The notes under the pieces were generated by a model that ran no database searches, was not told the origin of the DNA, and worked only from the letters and a program-made list of their open reading frames with translations. DNA of 64,000 nt, from positions 558,001 to 622,000 of the forward strand of contig CATQHT010000001.1 in NCBI GenBank assembly GCA_958296045.1, given 5' to 3'. Below, piece by piece: positions 18,848-27,265 of the stretch. Made by a program: the position numbers and the translations under genes. Source of the stretch: Rhodothermales bacterium. Its GTDB lineage: Bacteria; Bacteroidota; Rhodothermia; Rhodothermales; Bin80. Numbering within the stretch: the stretch's first letter is position 1; every line of letters starts with the position of its first letter.

Positions 18848-20050
18848 ATGGCTATCGTTCTGGCGTTCAGCGGAGGGTTGGATACGTCGTTCTGTGTTCC
18901 CTACCTGCGCGAGGAACACGGGGATCCCGTATACACGGTCACAGTGAATACGGGCGGAATCACAGAGGACGATGCGAAGCGCCTGGAAGCGCGATCCCTA
19001 GCCCTGGGCGCCAGGCAGCACTGCCTGGTGGACGGCAGGCAGCGCATGTTCGAAAATCACCTGCGCTACCTCATCATGGGTAACGTGCTCCGGGGCGGCG
19101 TGTACCCCCTCTGTGTAGGCGCAGAACGCGTAGTGCAGGCGTCGATGACGGCTCAGGTGGCCCAGACGCTGGGCGCATGGGCCATCGCGCATGGATCGAC
19201 CGGCGCAGGTAACGACCAAGTCCGGTTCGATGTGGCGCTGCAGCTTCTAGCGGGCAACCTCGACATATTGACGCCTGTGCGTGACCTGGGGCTGACGCGC
19301 GATGACACCACCACATTTCTTAAAGAGCGTGGTTACGATGTGCCAGCAGTGGTCACGCGCTACTCCGTTAACGCCGGGCTGTGGGGCACTACTATCGGAG
19401 GCGCCGAAACGCTCACCACGCATCATCCGCTGCCTGAAGAAGCCTACCCCGGGGCGGCCGTCGCTTCGCAGGAGTCGCGCCTCTACAAACAGGTGACGCT
19501 GACCTTTGAGCAAGGCATCCCGGTAGCCCTCGATGGCACTCCCCTGGATCCCGTGGCGCTTATCGAGCAGCTTAATGAGATCGGGTTGGCCTTCGGCGTC
19601 GGACGCGGCATCCATATGGGTGACACGATACTTGGCGTCAAAGGTCGCGTAGCCTTCGAAGCACCCGCGCCAATCATCCTGGTGCATGCCCACAGGGAGC
19701 TGGAAAAGGCGGTGCTCACCAAGTGGCAACGCTTTCAGAAAGACCGAATGGCGGATTTCTATGGCTTGCTGCTCCATGAGGGTCAGCACTTTGATCCGGT
19801 GATGCGCGACATAGAAGCATTCCTGCTCAGCTCTCAGACGGTGGTGACCGGAGAGGTTGGGATACGACTGACACCTGGCGCGGTGTCCGTGACTGGCTGC
19901 AAGAGTCCGTACTCCATGTTCGATACAGAAATCGCCACCTATGGCGAAAAAACAGCGTACTGGGACGGCCGCGACGCGCGCGGTTTCTGCCGCATCGCTG
20001 GGCTACAGGCCTACTTGGCACACCAGGCCAAAGCGCGCAGCACCCGATGA
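18848..20050 (+). CDS. argG: Argininosuccinate synthase
   Basis: Joins citrulline and aspartate with ATP to argininosuccinate. The start at ATG 18848 gives MAIVLAFSGGLDTSFC, the PP-loop nucleotide-binding motif at the usual distance from the N-terminus; upstream in-frame codons add non-homologous residues. Further family segments: NTGGITEDDAKRLEAR, HGSTGAGNDQVRFD, SVNAGLWGTTIGG and the C-terminal KSPYSMFD. About 400 residues, the shorter Bacteroidota type. First gene of a six-gene operon; its TGA overlaps the argC ATG (ATGA), indicating coupled translation. Confidence 0.93.
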   Translation: MAIVLAFSGGLDTSFCVPYLREEHGDPVYTVTVNTGGITEDDAKRLEARSLALGARQHCLVDGRQRMFENHLRYLIMGNVLRGGVYPLCVGAERVVQASMTAQVAQTLGAWAIAHGSTGAGNDQVRFDVALQLLAGNLDILTPVRDLGLTRDDTTTFLKERGYDVPAVVTRYSVNAGLWGTTIGGAETLTTHHPLPEEAYPGAAVASQESRLYKQVTLTFEQGIPVALDGTPLDPVALIEQLNEIGLAFGVGRGIHMGDTILGVKGRVAFEAPAPIILVHAHRELEKAVLTKWQRFQKDRMADFYGLLLHEGQHFDPVMRDIEAFLLSSQTVVTGEVGIRLTPGAVSVTGCKSPYSMFDTEIATYGEKTAYWDGRDARGFCRIAGLQAYLAHQAKARSTR

Positions 20051-21084
20051 GTGCGCACATGCCACGAGGATCAGCGCGCCCTTTGGCTGTAGCACTGGTA
20101 CACGGCGCGGGCTACGCCGGCCGTGAGCTGATCCGTATCCTCACAGCCCATCCGCGGGTCGAGCTCGTGGCCGTCACCAGCCGAACCTTTGCCAACAGGC
20201 CCATCCATGTGGCGCACCCCGAATTGCGGGGCGTGTCGGATCTTTGCTTTATCGATCCCGCAGCGTTGGACCCCAGTTCCTTGGACGGTATCCTCTTGGC
20301 TGCCGAACACGGCCAGGGTGCGCGCACAGCGGCGCAGCTTATAGGTAGCGGCTTTGAAGGCGCGCTAGTAGACCTGAGCGCTGATTTCCGGTTCAGCGAT
20401 GCGCGCCGTTACGCCCAATGGTACCGCATGGAGCATGCGGCTCCAGAGCTTCTGGGGACGTTCGACTACGGACTGACCGAAATCTGCGCGCCCTACCAGA
20501 AACAACGTATCGCCAACCCTGGGTGCTTCGCCACAGGGATCGCGCTGGCATTGCGTCCTCTGCAGGATCTAACCTCCTCGTACCATGCAGCGATCACCGC
20601 AGTCACCGGAGCATCCGGGTCGGGCACGCGTCCGAAGACGGTCACCCATTTCCCCACGCGCGATAGCAACATGCGCGCCTACAAGGTTCTCTGCCACCAG
20701 CACCTGCCTGAAGTAGCGCAGGTGCTCAGCGAGCATGTCACGCTTTCTCTTGTTCCCGTGTCGGGGCCATGGACGCGCGGCATCTGGGGCGCTATTCACG
20801 CGGCCGCTTCCGAAGACCTTCCGCCAGATGCTGTTGCGAGCGCCTATGCGTCCTGGTATGGCGACAAACCGCTGGTGCGCCTGTGGCCTGGGGCATTGCC
20901 GGAGCTTCGATTCGCGGCCGGCACCCCTTTTTGTGACATAGGCTGGGTGCAGCACGAGGATTCGCTGGTGGTGGGATTCGCGCTCGACAACCTGCTCAAA
21001 GGTGCTGCTTCGCAGGCCGTGCAGAATCTCAACATCGTCCTGGGCCTGCCTGAAGCTGCAGGACTATTGCCTGATGGTCGGTGA
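20047..21084 (+). CDS. argC: N-acetyl-gamma-glutamyl-phosphate reductase
   Basis: Reduces the acyl-glutamyl phosphate made by ArgB, using NADPH. The Rossmann motif reads VHGAGYAGRELIRILTAHP. The catalytic cysteine is in IANPGCFATGIAL, and KVLCHQHLPEV gives the active-site histidine region. 345 residues, normal for the family. Starts within the argG stop (ATGA) and ends one base into argD (TGATG). If the pathway uses succinylated intermediates, as in Bacteroides, the substrate would be the succinyl analogue; the sequence does not decide. Confidence 0.93.
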   Translation: MSAHMPRGSARPLAVALVHGAGYAGRELIRILTAHPRVELVAVTSRTFANRPIHVAHPELRGVSDLCFIDPAALDPSSLDGILLAAEHGQGARTAAQLIGSGFEGALVDLSADFRFSDARRYAQWYRMEHAAPELLGTFDYGLTEICAPYQKQRIANPGCFATGIALALRPLQDLTSSYHAAITAVTGASGSGTRPKTVTHFPTRDSNMRAYKVLCHQHLPEVAQVLSEHVTLSLVPVSGPWTRGIWGAIHAAASEDLPPDAVASAYASWYGDKPLVRLWPGALPELRFAAGTPFCDIGWVQHEDSLVVGFALDNLLKGAASQAVQNLNIVLGLPEAAGLLPDGR

Positions 21085-22259
21085 TGGATACCGATACGAC
21101 GTTGAACGTCCCCAAGGAGGATCTGTACCTCCTCCCCACCTATAGGAAGCTCCCGATCACGCTGGTGCGCGGCGACGGTGCCTACGTGTGGGACGTGAAC
21201 GGCAATCGGTATCTGGACTTCTATGGAGGGCATTGCGTCACGCTTTTGGGCCATTGTCCGCCACGCGTGGTGCGGGCGCTAAAGGAGCAGGCGTCGAGGC
21301 TTCTCTTCTATTCCAATGTGGTTTCCAGCGACGTGAGAGGCCGGGCCGCGCACCTATTGGCCCAGATGGCTCCGCGCGGGCTGGGTAACATCTTTTTCTG
21401 CAACTCCGGCTCCGAAGCCGTAGAAACGGCGCTAAAGATCGCGCGCAAAGCCACCGGGCGCGCGGGTGTCATTGCTTTGGAAGGGGACTTCCACGGGCGC
21501 ACGCTGGGCAGCCTCGCGACGACCTGGAATCCCGCCTACCGGGCGCCCTACCAGTCGGTGCTGCCGCCTACGCACTTTGTGCCGATGGGTGACGCTAACG
21601 CCGTAGATCGTGTACTAAGGTCCGATGGTGACGTAGCGGCGGTGATACTAGAGCCGATTCAGAGCATCGCTGGCATGGTGGAAGCACCGCCTTCGTTCTA
21701 CACCACGTTGCGCGCTCTGTGTGATCGCGCGGGCGTATGCCTCATCTTCGACGAGGTACAGACGGGGATAGGACGCACAGGAGGTTTCTCGGTCGGTGCC
21801 TACTACGGCGTGATTCCTGACATGATTACGCTTGCTAAGAGTCTGGGCTCGGGCGTGCCTGTCGGTGCCACGTTGGTCAGTGATGAGCTAAGTGCCAGCG
21901 TGGAGTACGGGGATCAGGGTTCGACCTTTGGCGGTGGTATGTTGGCGATGGCCGCCGTGGAAGCCACCCTGCAAACGATTATGGAGGATGACCTGATGGC
22001 GCGTGCGCACGACATCTTCCAGAAGGTCAGCGAGGCGGCGGCCCCCTACGTTGCTGCGGTGCGGGGACGGGGCTGTTTGATAGGTCTGCAACTTGGCCGC
22101 CCGTGCGCGCCGATCGCGCAGGCGCTCAGGCGGCGTGGCGTGCTGTGCGGGGGCTCTGCTGATCCCCACGTACTTCGTCTGATGCCTCCGCTCATCACCG
22201 GTGACGCGGAAATTGCACTGTTTGCCCAGGCCCTCCACGAAGCCGCATATAATGCGTAG
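21084..22259 (+). CDS. argD: Acetylornithine (or succinylornithine) aminotransferase
   Basis: Class III PLP-dependent aminotransferase converting N-acyl-glutamate semialdehyde to N-acyl-ornithine. Motifs: FYGGHCVTLLGHCPP, FFCNSGSEAVETALKIARKA (phosphate-binding), ALEGDFHGRTLGSLA, FDEVQTGIGRTG, and the PLP lysine in TLAKSLGSGVPVGA. ATG 21084 is used (391 residues); a GTG just before is in frame. It overlaps the following carbamoyltransferase by eight bases. Confidence 0.94.
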   Translation: MDTDTTLNVPKEDLYLLPTYRKLPITLVRGDGAYVWDVNGNRYLDFYGGHCVTLLGHCPPRVVRALKEQASRLLFYSNVVSSDVRGRAAHLLAQMAPRGLGNIFFCNSGSEAVETALKIARKATGRAGVIALEGDFHGRTLGSLATTWNPAYRAPYQSVLPPTHFVPMGDANAVDRVLRSDGDVAAVILEPIQSIAGMVEAPPSFYTTLRALCDRAGVCLIFDEVQTGIGRTGGFSVGAYYGVIPDMITLAKSLGSGVPVGATLVSDELSASVEYGDQGSTFGGGMLAMAAVEATLQTIMEDDLMARAHDIFQKVSEAAAPYVAAVRGRGCLIGLQLGRPCAPIAQALRRRGVLCGGSADPHVLRLMPPLITGDAEIALFAQALHEAAYNA

Positions 22260-23292
22260 CCAAAAGCCCGCGGACGTTTCAAGCCGCCACCTTCTTTCTT
22301 GGCGGGACCGTACCGACAAGGATTGGCACCAGATGGTGCATAGATCCGTGGAGGAATACGAAGACCGCGTGCATCCCCCAGGGATCCGAGGCCAGAGCAT
22401 CGGGCTGGTGTTTTTCAATCCGTCGCTCAGGACGCGTACCTCTATGGAGGCTGCTGCCGCACGGCTGGGCATGCACCCCGTGGTCATCGTCCCAGGCCAA
22501 GGCACCTGGGCGTTTGAGTGGCGCGACGGCGTCGTGATGGATGGCGATCGCCCAGAGCATATTCGGGAAGCGATCGGGGTGCTGTCGCGCTACTTTGCGG
22601 TGCTGGGGGTGCGTGCTTTTGCTTCCGGCACCGACTATCTGGCAGACCGCGATGAGGTGCACTTCCGGGCAATGCTGCAGGCTGCCACCGTACCGGTGAT
22701 CAGCATGGAGTCCGCCTTTTATCATCCGTGCCAGGCATTGGCGGACGCGGCGGCGCTCCACACGCATTTCAGGGGTGCCACCAAGGGCCGGCGCTTTGTG
22801 CTGTCCTGGACCTACCATCCAAAGGCGCTGCCGATGGCCGTTCCCAATTCGGCGCTGTTGATGGCGGCCCGCATGGGCATGCATGTCACCGTGGCCAGAC
22901 CAGACGGGTTCGGGTTAGATGTGGGCGTGATGGCGTGTGCCCGCGAGTACGCCCACGGGCATGGGCAGCGCGTAGAAGAGACGACCGACCTCAATGCGGC
23001 GGCTTACGGCGCGGACGTGATTTATGCCAAAGCCTGGGGAGCGGCGTGCCGGTATGAGGACCCCACGCGCGAGGCCGCGCTCCGCGCGCGTCACCAGCAG
23101 TGGCGTATCACTCAGGCTCTAATGGACCGTACGCACGACGGTGTATTTATGCATTGTCTCCCGGTCCGGCGCAACGTCGTAGTGGACGATGCAGTGATGG
23201 ATGGCCCGCAGGCGATCCACCTCCTTCAGGCGGAGTTTCGACTGCATGCCCAGGTGGCGATTCTGGCACAGGCATTGACGGACAAACGCTGA
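22252..23292 (+). CDS. argF': N-acyl-ornithine carbamoyltransferase (acetyl- or succinyl-ornithine type)
   Basis: Transfers carbamoyl phosphate to N-acetyl- or N-succinyl-ornithine, the variant route known from Xanthomonas and Bacteroides. Start ATG 22252 overlaps argD; 346 residues. Carbamoyl-phosphate site FFNPSLRTRTSME, FYHPCQALADAAAL and HCLPVRRNVVVDD are intact. The long loop with FEWRDGVVMDGD and the pathway context (ArgE after carbamoylation) separate it from ordinary ornithine transcarbamylase. The residue choosing acetyl over succinyl could not be placed reliably by eye. Confidence 0.88.
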   Translation: MRSQKPADVSSRHLLSWRDRTDKDWHQMVHRSVEEYEDRVHPPGIRGQSIGLVFFNPSLRTRTSMEAAAARLGMHPVVIVPGQGTWAFEWRDGVVMDGDRPEHIREAIGVLSRYFAVLGVRAFASGTDYLADRDEVHFRAMLQAATVPVISMESAFYHPCQALADAAALHTHFRGATKGRRFVLSWTYHPKALPMAVPNSALLMAARMGMHVTVARPDGFGLDVGVMACAREYAHGHGQRVEETTDLNAAAYGADVIYAKAWGAACRYEDPTREAALRARHQQWRITQALMDRTHDGVFMHCLPVRRNVVVDDAVMDGPQAIHLLQAEFRLHAQVAILAQALTDKR

Positions 23293-23296
23293 GCTG

Positions 23297-24109
23297 ATGT
23301 GTGCTGCAGAAGGCTTGCCATCGACATCAAGAGCGCCTATAGTGGTTAAGGTGGGCGGTGCTGCGCTCAAAAGGCACGCTGAACTCTGGCCCCAAGTTAA
23401 AGCGTTACATCAAGAAGCGCCGGTCGTTGTGGTGCATGGTGGAGGTGCCGCAGCCACGGCGCTGGCCAAGAAGCTGGGTCACCAGCCGCGCATAGTCCGA
23501 GGTCGTCGTGTAACGACGGCACTGGACCTCAGCATCATAGAGTGGACGCTGCGGGGCGGGGTCAGCCTGATGGTGGTCGGGCACGCACTGACGCACGGCC
23601 TGCGTGCGGTAGGCCTCAGCGGTGCCGACGGTGCCATGGTGCGCGTCACGCGCAGAAAGCCTTGGATCATCGATGGCGAAGAGGTGGATTTCGGATTTGT
23701 CGGCGACATCGGAGCGGTGCGCCCGGATCTAGTCACTACGCTCTTGACCGCTGGCTACCTGCCGGTCGTGGCGCCGGTAGGCATCGATGTCTACGGACAG
23801 CGTTACAACGTCAATGCCGACACGGTCGCTGGCGCGTTGGCGGTGGCGCTGGGTGCACAAGCGCTACTTCTGGTGACCGCCGCAGGCGGTATTCGGCGCC
23901 AAGCCGACGACCCCGCTACGCGTATTCAGACGCTGACGATAGCGGCTCTCAAGCAGGGCCAGGATGCGGGGTGGATCGCGGGCGGTATGCACGTTAAGGG
24001 CCAGGTGGCGGCCGATGTGCTGCGACGCGGCGTGCCGCACGTGTATGTCACAGGTCCGGGCTGCCTAGTGGAGCGGGCGTCGGCCACGCGTATCGTGCTT
24101 AAAGGATGA
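23297..24109 (+). CDS. argB: Acetylglutamate kinase
   Basis: Phosphorylates N-acyl-glutamate. Amino-acid-kinase fold: VVKVGGAALKR, VVVHGGGAAATALAK, GLSGADGAMVRV, and YNVNADTVAGALAVAL plus a GGMHVKGQVA segment near the C-terminus. 270 residues, starts four bases after argF' and overlaps argE by ATGA. No N-terminal helix typical of the hexameric, arginine-inhibited enzymes is apparent, so feedback control may differ; that is inferred from length. Confidence 0.9.
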   Translation: MCAAEGLPSTSRAPIVVKVGGAALKRHAELWPQVKALHQEAPVVVVHGGGAAATALAKKLGHQPRIVRGRRVTTALDLSIIEWTLRGGVSLMVVGHALTHGLRAVGLSGADGAMVRVTRRKPWIIDGEEVDFGFVGDIGAVRPDLVTTLLTAGYLPVVAPVGIDVYGQRYNVNADTVAGALAVALGAQALLLVTAAGGIRRQADDPATRIQTLTIAALKQGQDAGWIAGGMHVKGQVAADVLRRGVPHVYVTGPGCLVERASATRIVLKG

Positions 24110-25176
24110 TTGCTGCTGCGGACCTGCTCAAAGCGCTGGTGCGGTTTCCTTCTCTGAGCTATCAGGAGGACGCGATAGCCACGTACGTACAGTCTTTGGT
24201 GGAGGGATGTGGCCTGCCCTGCCGGCGTGTGAACAACAACGTTTTTTTCTGGATCGGGGACGGATCCCGCCGCCTTTTGCTCAACTCGCACTTGGATGTG
24301 GTGCCGCCGTCTTTGGAGCACCCGTATGACCCATTCGATCCCTACGAGGTGGATGGCAAGATTTGGGGTCGCGGCACGGTGGACGCGAAAGCTAGCGGCG
24401 CTGCCATGACCGCAGCGCTCTTGACGTTGGCGGTCAAGGGGTGGGAGCCCGAAGGATGTCAGGTGATTGTGGCGCTTACTGCCTGCGAGGAGGTAGGCGC
24501 TCGTGACAACGGGCTCCGCGAGCTACGGCCCCACCTGCCGGCTTTGCATGCTGCGCTCATCGGCGAGCCCACCTCGCTCCAGCCCGTCATTGCACAAAAG
24601 GGGCTGCTGGTCCTCAAGGTTACCGCTCGTGGTCGGAGCGCGCATGCGGCTCGGGCCGACTTGGGTATCAATGCCATCACGCAAGCGGCACACGATGTGG
24701 CCTGGTTGAGCGGCTACAGGTTTCCCACAGAGGATCCGCTCTTAGGTGCACCCACGCTGTGTATCACCACCATCCATGGCGGATCAGCGCGGAACGTAGT
24801 ACCAGAGGAATGCACCTTCTATGTCGATATCCGCACGGTGCCCGGATACGCACATAACGACATTGTCCAGGACCTGGACCGCCACTTGGCGTCTGAGGTT
24901 CGGGTACACAGTGGGCGCATCGTACCGGTCTCTACGCCACCGGATGCCTCCATCGTGCAAAGTTGCCTTGAGGCGTTGCCTGGGGCGAAGCCTCAGGGGT
25001 CCCCCACGGCCAGCGACTGGATTCATGTACACGATCTGCCAGCGGTGAAGATTGGCCCTGGTGCTAGCGCACTGTCGCACACGGCCCAGGAACATGTGGA
25101 GCGTGCCGAGGTGGAGCGCGCAGCGCGCGTCTATGGGTGCATCATTCGCTCTTATTGTGCTCGTACCCGTACGTGA
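24106..25176 (+). CDS. argE: M20-family deacylase, acetylornithine/acetylcitrulline deacetylase type
   Basis: Zinc-dependent M20 amidohydrolase, 356 residues. Metal-site motifs: NSHLDVVPPS (His/Asp), KIWGRGTVDAKASG (bridging Asp), ALTACEEVGARDNG (catalytic Glu-Glu) and IGEPTSLQP; the last metal ligand lies in ALSHTAQEHV. Given the ArgF-prime upstream it should remove the acyl group from N-acyl-citrulline. Last gene of the operon here: IS66 debris starts within about 30 bases of its stop and no argH follows. Confidence 0.88.
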   Translation: MIAAADLLKALVRFPSLSYQEDAIATYVQSLVEGCGLPCRRVNNNVFFWIGDGSRRLLLNSHLDVVPPSLEHPYDPFDPYEVDGKIWGRGTVDAKASGAAMTAALLTLAVKGWEPEGCQVIVALTACEEVGARDNGLRELRPHLPALHAALIGEPTSLQPVIAQKGLLVLKVTARGRSAHAARADLGINAITQAAHDVAWLSGYRFPTEDPLLGAPTLCITTIHGGSARNVVPEECTFYVDIRTVPGYAHNDIVQDLDRHLASEVRVHSGRIVPVSTPPDASIVQSCLEALPGAKPQGSPTASDWIHVHDLPAVKIGPGASALSHTAQEHVERAEVERAARVYGCIIRSYCARTRT

Positions 25177-25199
25177 GGGCTCAGGTGGCGGCTACCGAT

Positions 25200-25964
25200 G
25201 GCGTCGAAAAAGGCCATGTGCACGGTTGCGACCAGCCGTAAGAACTACTTCTTCTGTGGATCCTACTACGCAGCCAAGCAGGTGGCCACCTTTTGCACGC
25301 TCCTGGCAACGTGCCGATTGCACGCCGTCAATCCCGTAAGATGGCTCAAAGATGTGCTGCCACGCATTGCTGCGGGCCATTCGGCCAAGGAGATCCACCT
25401 GCTGCTACCCCACCAGTGGCAGCCACTCCATCCCGCAGCGCCTCCATAGAAGAATACGCGGAGCAAGACCATGAACCATTCTCCGCAACCGGCCATCCGT
25501 ATGTAATAGTGCACCGACGATCTGCCCCTGCATACGCGGGCAAACCTGCGTGATCACGCCGCCTACATGCCAAGAAAACGCACATCGATTCCAGTCCGCA
25601 CTGCAGCCACATGGCCGCTCGATCATTGACCAGGTGCGCCTTCAATAGAAGATCACCTGCACCCGCAATCAGGCTTCCAAAGAACGTCGGCGAATACCGA
25701 TACCTGCCAGAGCTACCAGTTATGGTGCTCTGCCGAGGTGAAAACACCTCAACCTGCCCAGAGCCCACCCACTGAACAAGGGGAAGAGCCCGATAAAGAG
25801 GGCGATGTGGTAAGGGAATTCAGACATCTCTCCCCCTCCCGTGAAGCCGCTTTCCAACTAATAAAGACTCACCTCCCCGAGGTTACCGCATAGCCATAGA
25901 AGACCGCACCCAAACGTAAGCAGGGCAGACCTCCCGGCTTAAATGCTCTCTGCGGGACGGTACC
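25200..25964 (+). mobile_element. IS66 remnant: 3' end of tnpC and right terminus
   Basis: From about 25200 the sequence matches the end of the TnpC gene of the intact copies (KNYFFCGSYYAAKQVATF, LLATCRLHAVNPVRWL, HLLLPHQWQPLHPAAPP, stop 25447-25449), then the 3' non-coding part and a right end reading CGGGACGGTAC near 25964. The left two thirds are gone. It directly follows argE, suggesting a deletion between the operon and the element. Confidence 0.85.
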
Positions 25965-26106
25965 TTGCTAGGAGCAGCGCCTCTCGCAGAACACTTAGCC
26001 GGGGGTATCTTATATCAAGCGGTCCTCCGCGATGTTGTGCCCCCCACCAACCACCTCTATCCAAACCGCGCCGTCCGCTTGGCCATCCGCCTTGGAATTG
26101 TCTGCT

Positions 26107-26745
26107 ATGGACTCGCTTGAGCATGTGTTGGTCTACCTGGTACCAGGAGTGATCATCATGGTCGTAAGGGCGCGCTTTATCTCGGGGCGGATGCCCATCA
26201 CATCGAATCAATACGTCTATTACGTGTGCGTATCGCTAATCTATCACGGCCTTGCATTCACCCTCCTGGGAGCGACAATTCTCGAAGAGCCATCACGCTG
26301 GTGGCTTCTGGGATACCTGATTGTTCTGCCAGCATTGTTCGGCGGGGTGTTAGGGGTGACAGTCCGGTGGAACGGTCCGCGGAAGTGGCTTAGCAAATTC
26401 GGAATCAATTTGGTACATCCAGTAGAGACGGCGTGGGACTGGAAGTTTGCGTCCGCCAACCCGCAGTGGATACTGGTAACCCTAAAGGATGGAACTAACT
26501 TTGGCGGATGGCTTGGCGAGGATTCATTTGTTTCGTCGCGCCCATTGGAGCGCGACCTGTATGTCGAGACTCTCTACACGCTCACCGACGGAGGTGGAAC
26601 CTGGACAAAGAAAGAGCATTCCATTTATGTGCCGCACGCCCAGATAAAGACAATCGAGTGTTGGCCAGCCAGCGACAGCATGTTTCCTGTATCACAGACA
26701 TCCGAGGTGCCCGATGCCACAGCGCAGCAAGCCATTGAGCAATAG
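26107..26745 (+). CDS. DUF6338-like membrane protein
   Basis: Start at ATG 26107 (MDSLEHVLVYLVPGVIIM), 212 residues; upstream in-frame codons give non-conserved sequence. Three hydrophobic helices lie in the first half: VLVYLVPGVIIMVV (about 7-20), a second around residues 40-60 (YYVCVSLIYHGLAFTLLGAT) and LLGYLIVLPALFGGVLGVTV (about 70-90). The cytoplasmic half has HPVETAWDWKF, VTLKDGTNFGGWLG, SFVSSRPLERDLYVE and IKTIEC, a layout I associate with DUF6338. Function unknown. It overlaps the next small gene and lies between IS66 remnants. Confidence 0.65.
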   Translation: MDSLEHVLVYLVPGVIIMVVRARFISGRMPITSNQYVYYVCVSLIYHGLAFTLLGATILEEPSRWWLLGYLIVLPALFGGVLGVTVRWNGPRKWLSKFGINLVHPVETAWDWKFASANPQWILVTLKDGTNFGGWLGEDSFVSSRPLERDLYVETLYTLTDGGGTWTKKEHSIYVPHAQIKTIECWPASDSMFPVSQTSEVPDATAQQAIEQ

Positions 26746-26917
26746 AACGGTCCCGCGCAGGATAACTAGGGGCTACCAACCTCGCCGAAGCACGTCACCT
26801 AGTGGCGGTCCAGGCCACGGGTTCCCATCGAAACCACCTCCAGGCCCTCCCCCCAACAAGCCTAGTGGCGTGACTGCACCAGCCGACCGGAAGGCGCCGC
26901 GCTCGGGCAGTGCCTGA
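26714..26917 (+). CDS. Small basic proline-rich protein after the DUF6338-like gene
   Basis: 67 residues, overlapping the DUF6338-like gene by 32 bases. RGYQPRRSTSPSGGPGHGF is followed by a proline/glycine/lysine-rich tail (KPPPGPPPNKPSG). Low complexity makes homology hard to judge; the overlap and orientation suggest a co-translated partner. It could be a chance frame. Confidence 0.4.
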   Translation: MPQRSKPLSNRTVPRRITRGYQPRRSTSPSGGPGHGFPSKPPPGPPPNKPSGVTAPADRKAPRSGSA

Positions 26918-27055
26918 ATAACGGGGGAGTCTGGGAAATCTAGAGGAAGTCTGCGCGCGCAGGGTGCCGACCCAGGCGCGCTGGACGGCTCGGGGAATTC
27001 CGCCGATAGCGCCGTCGTTTCTGTTGGCGCTGATTCATGGTGAGGGTGGCCGCCT

Positions 27056-27227
27056 ATGTTAGCGCTGGGGCCTTCTCACCGCTGTTGTCTGCACCACGGG
27101 CTGACGAACATGCGGAAGAGTTTGACGGGTTATGCGGTCTGCTTCGTTCCGGTATGAAGCAGGATCCGTTATCGGGAGATTGTCCAGCGTGGATCGGATT
27201 GGGTGCACGAATTCGTCGGATTATGCA
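27056..27227 (+). mobile_element. Chimeric IS debris: IS66 tnpB 5' fragment fused to an IS21-B end
   Basis: 27056-27180 matches the start of IS66 TnpB (MLALGPS..., REPT-like region, then FDGLCGLLRSGMKQDPL) with indels. From 27181 the sequence is the right terminus of IS21-B, ending TTATGCA at 27227. The junction means an IS21-B copy once landed in, or recombined with, an IS66 copy. Nothing here is translatable. Confidence 0.7.
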
Positions 27228-27265
27228 TCTGGATCGCATGTTCTGGATGGCCGGTTCCTTGGGTC

